Shown here: piece after piece, positions 59,856 through 64,000 of the stretch
Numbering within the stretch: the first letter of the stretch is position 1
How the letters are laid out: the number at the start of each line of letters is the position of its first letter
Assembly (NCBI GenBank): GCA_037355855.1
Contig: CM074759.1
Location: 7,440,001-7,504,000 of the forward strand
Reading direction: 5' to 3'
Origin: Pseudo-nitzschia pungens
Lineage: Eukaryota; Bacillariophyta; Bacillariophyceae; Bacillariales; Bacillariaceae
Length of the DNA stretch: 64,000 nt
Program-made: the position numbers and the translations under genes
Notes under the pieces: generated by a model
Told to the model about the DNA's origin: nothing
The model's input: only the letters and a program-made list of their open reading frames with translations
The model's database searches: none

Positions 59856-60269
59856 GGCACACCCTATAAAAAAAAAAAACGAAAATAATAACGGATTCTC
59901 ATTGGTTAATATTTCGAAAACTTTAACCCTAGTCTGAAAACATTTTCGCTGAAAAAAAATCTCAGCGAAAATGGAATTCATTTTCGCTGAGAATTGATTC
60001 TCAGCTAAAAACAAAAACAGTTTTGGAACATTCTGATTGGTCTTCAATGCATGCGCGACATGTTCAGTTTTTCAAAACAATATTTCAATGCATGCGCGAC
60101 ATGTTCAGTTTTTCAAAACAATATTATATAAACTTACAGTACATATCGTATGAACAAACCAAATTTGTTTACTTTTTAGTGGAAACAAATAAGAGTATGT
60201 ATAGGGAGTGATTTCTGGTCAGCGAAAACGAAAATATTTTCGTTTTTTTTTTTGTCTATAGGGTGTGCC
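59856..60269 (+). mobile_element. MITE with GGCACACCCTATA ends (414 bp)
   Basis: Starts GGCACACCCTATA and ends TATAGGGTGTGCC, flanked by TGA on both sides (59853-59855 and 60270-60272). A TNA-type 3-bp duplication suggests PIF/Harbinger, but this is tentative. Next to the ends, A-runs and CGAAAATA also mirror each other. Inside: a hairpin with 13-bp arms (CTCAGCGAAAATG and CATTTTCGCTGAG) near 59972-60002, and a 41-bp direct duplication (CAATGCATGCGCGACATG...) at 60046 and 60087. No coding capacity. Confidence 0.88.
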
Positions 60270-60272
60270 TGA

Positions 60273-60560
60273 GGGAATCGAAACTACATTTAAGGGGGAA
60301 AAAATGAAGAAATTCCCGCAGAAGCAATAAAAATTCCCACAGAACCAAAAAACGCTCCCGCAGAAGCAAAAAACGCTCCCGCAGAAGCAGCAAACGCTCC
60401 CGCAGACTGCGGGAATTTATTTTTTTTCCTGCAGACACCAATTTGCGGGAAAGTGCACAAAAAACCGGACCAGCATATAAAAAATTGGAGCAAGCTTAAA
60501 TACACTGGAGTAAGCTTAAATAAATTGGATCAAGGCTCGAATACACTGGAGCAAGCTCAA
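60273..60560 (+). repeat. Tandem CTCCCGCAGAAGCAAAAAACG repeats and flank
   Basis: From about 60310 to 60410, units of about 21 bp (CTCCCGCAGAAGCAAAAAACG and variants) are repeated five or six times. Related units recur at 61940-62060. After 60480, a looser repeat of TTGGAGCAAGCTTAAATA type. The region may be part of a non-autonomous element; no ends found. Confidence 0.7.
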
Positions 60561-61598
60561 ACAAATTGGAGTAATTAGCAGAGTTTTGGCAAGCTTTCGG
60601 TACATGCACAACAGAAAAACTCTGTACTTGTAGTACAAATTTCCACGTAATTTAGAGTACAGTACCTGTAGGATCTAGTCTTTTTTTCCATACCAACACA
60701 CCACCACTTCTCATTTCTGTCGCGTCTCCACCAGAAGATTGTCGCGTCTCCACCAGAAGAAGATTGTCGCATCAGCGTCTCCACCATTGTCGATTGTCGC
60801 GTCTCCACCAGAAGAAGATTGTCGCGTCTCCACCAGAAGAAGATTGTCGCATCTCCGGCTCCACCATGGTCGATTTTGATTTGGTTGTATTTCTTAGGGG
60901 TAGTTTAGTGGGGGATTTGCTTTTGCAGAGTTGCAAAAATAGAAATAATGAATTAGTGTTGCTCCAGTTTCTTGCTCCAGTTTCTTGCTCCAGTTGCTTC
61001 GAAATAGGTTTTCGATTGTACCCTAATAGCGCCGCCGGCAGTGTCACTCCCACGTCACTCCCATGTCACTCCCACATCTAAGTATCGAACACTTGTGGGA
61101 ATCGATTATATCCATCTCTATTGGTGGATATCAAACATAGGTACAATAGAAAACCTTGGACGTCCAGATGGTGGGATTGAAGTTGACCTGCGCCGCAAAG
61201 TATAGAAGAACTGCTGGGACTCAGAGGTGTTGGACCTCTCTTTAGCTTTTCTAGGTCTACAAGTCTGGATATCGAACATACCGGTACACGAAAGTCCGGA
61301 ATGCAAGAAACACAATCGATGGATCGGATCGATCAACAAGCAGTAGCAAACAGCAGAGCAAACAGCAGAGCAACAAAAAAGGAGCAGCAAGCAGTAGCTC
61401 ATAATTTTGCTGGTGGTAACATTAAAAACACCACAGTTACTCTCCAACAAGAGTAGTACCGGTAGTAATCAACAAGCGACAACCGACAATCGACAACCGA
61501 CAACCGACAATGGACAACCGACAATCTATGACACGACAATCTACAATGACGCAACAATATACAACTAATAATAGATAACGGTGTTGCGATCCAGCCAC
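60561..61598. other. Repeat-rich intergenic DNA
   Basis: No gene recognised. Holds a minisatellite at 60717-60860 (GTCGCGTCTCCACCAGAAGAA, about five units), a TTGCTCCAGTTTC triplicate near 60960, a CACTCCCACGT repeat near 61045, and CAACCGACAAT repeats at 61471-61530. Confidence 0.6.
60717..60860 (+). repeat. Minisatellite, about 30-bp units
   Basis: GTCGCGTCTCCACCAGAAGA is repeated with small indels, with variants GTCGCATCAGCGTCTCCACC and GTCGCATCTCCGGCTCCACC. Confidence 0.85.
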
Positions 61599-61835
61599 CG
61601 CGCCAGCCCGTACCGTCGGTAATACTCGGCCGAAGCCGTGTTCGTGACGCGGAGCGAGTTCCGCATTCGGGTCGTGGCAAACGTGAGGCTCGTCCCGGTC
61701 GAGTCCTAGCTCGCAAAGGCGGACGAGCCCCTTGTTGCGGTTGCCGCCGCCGCCGGCGTCGTCGATCTGTGCGTGGGAACGGGAGACCGAGTGCGTGCCC
61801 GAGTCGGAGTCGGGGTAGCAAGCAGCAGCGATTCA
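61574..61835 (-). pseudogene. GC-rich island, possible fragment of a host gene
   Basis: A stretch far more GC-rich than its surroundings. On the minus strand one frame reads TSLTFATTRMRNSLRVTNT then ASAEYYRRYGLARWLDRNTV up to a TAG at about 61574; a TAG lies just upstream in that frame. Composition and the ordered residues suggest the last part of a former gene copied here. No family recognised; it could also be chance in GC-rich DNA. Confidence 0.3.
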
Positions 61836-62602
61836 TTGTCGATGGATGGTTACCGGTACACTGATGGATAAGGTGAAGTCTTACTCCGCATATTCAGGCG
61901 ATAGATCGAGTGTATTAGTACTTAATTATTTAACCGTTCCCGCAGCATTAAAAACATTCCCTCAGAGTTCAAAACATTCCCTCAGCCTTCAGAACGTTCC
62001 CTCAGCATGCAAAATGCTCCTGTAGAAGCAAAAAACGCTCCCGCAGAAGCAAAAAAACTTTCCTTCAGCTGAGGAAAAAAAAACAAATTCCCACAGCCAC
62101 CAATTTTGAACCCAAAAAAAATTTGTTGGCTGCGGGAATTTGTTTTTTCCCTTAGCTGCAGGAGTTTTTCATTTTTAGGGAGAAACAGTAATTCTTGAAG
62201 GAAAATTCTTCACAATCAGGAATTTATTAAAAGTAGCGACATGTGAATGGGGGAGGAATAGTAATTTTTAAGAGAAACTCGTTTATTTCGGTTCCCCAAA
62301 TATTTGTACTACTTTCGTGAAAAAATAATGATAAATTCCCGCAGACTCATTAAGTTACGGTACGGTTCGCGGTGTCATTCAACTGAGTCACAGCTCACTT
62401 TTCGAGTTACGTTTGTCTGTTGCATGTCAAAAACGATCCCTAAATTCCCTATCTGATATCTTTCTGGCAGGTGCTTTGCTTTAGTCTGCAGTCTTCAGTC
62501 CACGGGCGTCGTTCTAACTTCCATTTCAGATTGGCCCAGTTTGTTTACAACGTTTCTGACAACTTAGCAAGACACCAAGTATTCCATTTGTCAACTGCTA
62601 CC
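61836..62602. other. Repeat DNA and promoter side of the PDZ gene
   Basis: 61935-62065 has ACATTCCCTCAGAG/AACGCTCCCGCAGAAGCAAAA repeats related to 60310-60410. AATTTGTTGGCTGCGGGAATTT near 62130 pairs with AAATTCCCACAGCCACCAATTT near 62084, a long imperfect inverted repeat. The last 150 bp before 62603 are the probable leader of the PDZ gene. Confidence 0.5.
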
Positions 62603-63376
62603 ATGATGATTGTCATCCGTTTCCTTTTCCTCTTTGCGAGCATCCAGATCGGTTCGGCCTTCCTTGCGACTCAAGAACAGCGTAGGATAGTGATGTCATT
62701 TATGGTGTCGTCTTCATCGCTATCGATGGCCGCAATGAGCTACGAGGAGATGCTGCAGCGAGTGGATCACTACGAAGTTACCGTACCCAAACCGATGGGA
62801 GTCATCTTCGGAGAAAACCCAGATCCATACCTGGGTTTGGTTGTAGATGACGTATCGGAAGGCATGAACGGGGGTCGCGCTGGTCTTCGCGTAGGAGACC
62901 AATTGTTGGCCATCAACGAAGAGGTCGTTATTGGGAGAGATTTTGACACCGTGATGGGAAAGTTGCAGGAACAGCCAAAAAACCTGAATCTGATTCTTTA
63001 TCGCGGTCCTGTTGGACAGCTTTTCACGGTCCTTTCGAATCAACTTCGTGAGGGCCAAAGCATCTTTGAGGACGGGGACGATTACGATGACGAAGATTCG
63101 GAACCAGTCATCATGGATGAAAATTACGAATCACCAGTGCGCGTAGAGGTGAAGGAACAGAAACCTCTGACGCCTGGAGACTTTGTGAAGGCTTTTGGAA
63201 AACTAGGAAGCATGCTTGGAGAAACTCTGACGTCTTCGCCTGATCAAAACAGCGACGTACCACCACCGCCCAAGAAGAAGACTGGATTTTTCGGAATTGG
63301 AGCAGAAGCCGTTCAACTAGAGGGTGAAGATGCACAGGGATACCGACGAGAGAAGATTCAGCCTGATGATTTTTAA
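62603..63376 (+). CDS. PDZ-domain protein with plastid presequence
   Basis: 257 residues from ATG 62603. The frame is open further upstream from 62471 (ATG?-less region after GTGCTT), but this start gives MMIVIRFLFLFASIQIGSAF, a signal peptide ending in GSAFLAT, a plastid-entry motif. A PDZ domain covers about residues 55-137: PMGVIFGENPDPYLGLVVDD, GRAGLRVGDQLLAINEEVV, FDTVMGKLQEQPKNLNLILY. It binds short peptide ends and can act as an adaptor; no protease domain is attached. The second half is acidic and then Pro/Lys-rich (DVPPPPKKKTGFFGIGAEAV). Similar short PDZ proteins occur in algal plastids; partner unknown. Confidence 0.8.
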   Translation: MMIVIRFLFLFASIQIGSAFLATQEQRRIVMSFMVSSSSLSMAAMSYEEMLQRVDHYEVTVPKPMGVIFGENPDPYLGLVVDDVSEGMNGGRAGLRVGDQLLAINEEVVIGRDFDTVMGKLQEQPKNLNLILYRGPVGQLFTVLSNQLREGQSIFEDGDDYDDEDSEPVIMDENYESPVRVEVKEQKPLTPGDFVKAFGKLGSMLGETLTSSPDQNSDVPPPPKKKTGFFGIGAEAVQLEGEDAQGYRREKIQPDDF

Positions 63377-63790
63377 TGATTAATTAGAATTTCCTCCAGC
63401 TGCACCTAATACTGCATCAACTGATGTTTTCTTGTAATGGCATGTTTGCGTGTTAATCTCAAGTGGTACCAATAATTTTACTGATCAATATTGCAATTGC
63501 ATACGGCGGCATTAAGTTCAATATTCCTAGAAAATATGGCACAACGACTTTCATAATACACTCCAAGAAGTGTATCAAAAATGATACAGCACACCTTAAT
63601 CAGAACGATTATTCCAATTTATGAACTCACAAAACTCAAATTTGAACGCTGCTTTTGTAGATTTTTCGAATTACAGCATCAGAAGCTTCTCTACCTTGTT
63701 CACTTTGATGCAAATGCTGGTATCATAAAATGCTTTCAATCGAAAAAACTGTTGACCAGCAGCAACCTCAAATTTAGAATTATTCTGTTA
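63377..63790. other. Convergent intergenic region
   Basis: 3' UTRs of the PDZ gene (plus) and of the EFL1 gene (minus). Nothing else seen. Confidence 0.5.
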
Positions 63791-64000
63791 CTAGCGCTTG
63801 ATAGTTCTCTGTTTTTCTGCAGCAACTACTGTTTTGTTAGAGTCAACCAGCAAACCTTTTCGTTCACGGACCTTTCGGATGTAATTCAGCGCCGTATTGT
63901 CCATTCCGGTGGATACGTCACCGCTCTGCAAGATCTCTCCGAAGTCTTCTCTCTCTTCAAGTGATGTTGGAATCCAAAAGGGATCTTGGTCTAGAATCTC
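63791..64000 (-). CDS. EFL1: C-terminus of elongation-factor-like GTPase EFL1 (Ria1), partial
   Basis: 69 residues and a TAG (63793-63791) are read on the minus strand; the rest lies beyond the window. The end of the protein reads DQDPFWIPTSLEEREDFGEI, then LNYIRKVRERKGLLVD, then AAEKQRTIKR. The pattern DPFW(V/I)PT..EEE, (Y/N)xRK.RKRKGL and AEKQRT is the conserved tail of EFL1 (yeast Ria1), a cytoplasmic EF-2-like GTPase that works with SBDS to release eIF6 from new 60S subunits. The GTPase domains are outside the window. The frame is clean to the edge. It converges on the PDZ gene. Confidence 0.85.
   Translation of the reverse strand, partial: EILDQDPFWIPTSLEEREDFGEILQSGDVSTGMDNTALNYIRKVRERKGLLVDSNKTVVAAEKQRTIKR

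Noticed and set aside
63581..63964. 127-codon plus-strand frame near the right edge
   Set aside because: Overlaps the minus-strand EFL1 tail, which has conserved motifs; the plus frame has none.
1..64000. tRNA or rRNA genes
   Set aside because: No segment with a convincing tRNA B-box and cloverleaf or rRNA core was noticed by eye; a tRNAscan run would be decisive.

Overview
The window looks like nuclear DNA of a pennate diatom, or a close stramenopile relative. Several host genes begin with a signal peptide followed by an ASAFAP-like plastid-entry motif (STAFVAP at 43876, GSAFLA at 62603, VAFVGN at 24754). Introns are few and short (about 70-150 bp, GT-AG). The copia elements have the divergent protease and integrase motifs of diatom CoDi-type elements, and a DUF4116 repeat gene is present. 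No search was run; all names come from reading motifs. Well over half of the window is mobile DNA. LAYOUT: 1-2280, intergenic DNA and the 3' part of a minus-strand DUF4116 gene. 2281-20046, a very large non-LTR retrotransposon (about 12.1 kb of its own sequence, APE-RT-RNase H) inserted in that gene, with a complete Ty3/gypsy element (14048-19712) nested in the last codons of its ORF2. 20047-20272, the 5' part of the DUF4116 gene. 20628-21754, three MITEs in tandem. 22525-34967, host genes: an unknown Ser-rich protein, a spliced plastid-targeted coiled-coil protein, a spliced MFS transporter, a decayed DDE transposase with another MITE, an IMPase-family histidinol-phosphatase and a second spliced MFS transporter. 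35657-43712, a copia element (copia-1) whose gag-pol is split by a 1.9-kb ORF-less relative of the large LINE. 43876-50162, a plastid-type SET protein, an alpha/beta hydrolase and a FYVE/ankyrin protein. 51131-59706, a second copia element (copia-2) on the minus strand. 59707-62602, a MITE and many simple repeats. 62603-64000, a plastid-type PDZ protein and, running off the right edge on the minus strand, the C-terminus of the ribosome-assembly GTPase EFL1. MAIN OBSERVATIONS: all three LTR elements have identical LTR pairs and clear 5-bp target duplications, so they are very young. In the gypsy and copia-2 elements gag and pol share one reading frame and are separated by one stop codon (UGA and UAG), which suggests programmed stop readthrough; the gypsy UGA is followed 6 nt later by a G/C-rich hairpin. 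In copia-1 the first bases after the LTR are the reverse complement of an 18-nt segment inside the LTR, which suggests Tf1-like self-priming. The autonomous LINE and the ORF-less element share their 5' end, paired 3' hairpins with a compensatory base-pair change, and 5' leader hairpins whose arms change together. Both sit in coding sequence with 17-18 bp target duplications, and removing either restores an open frame.
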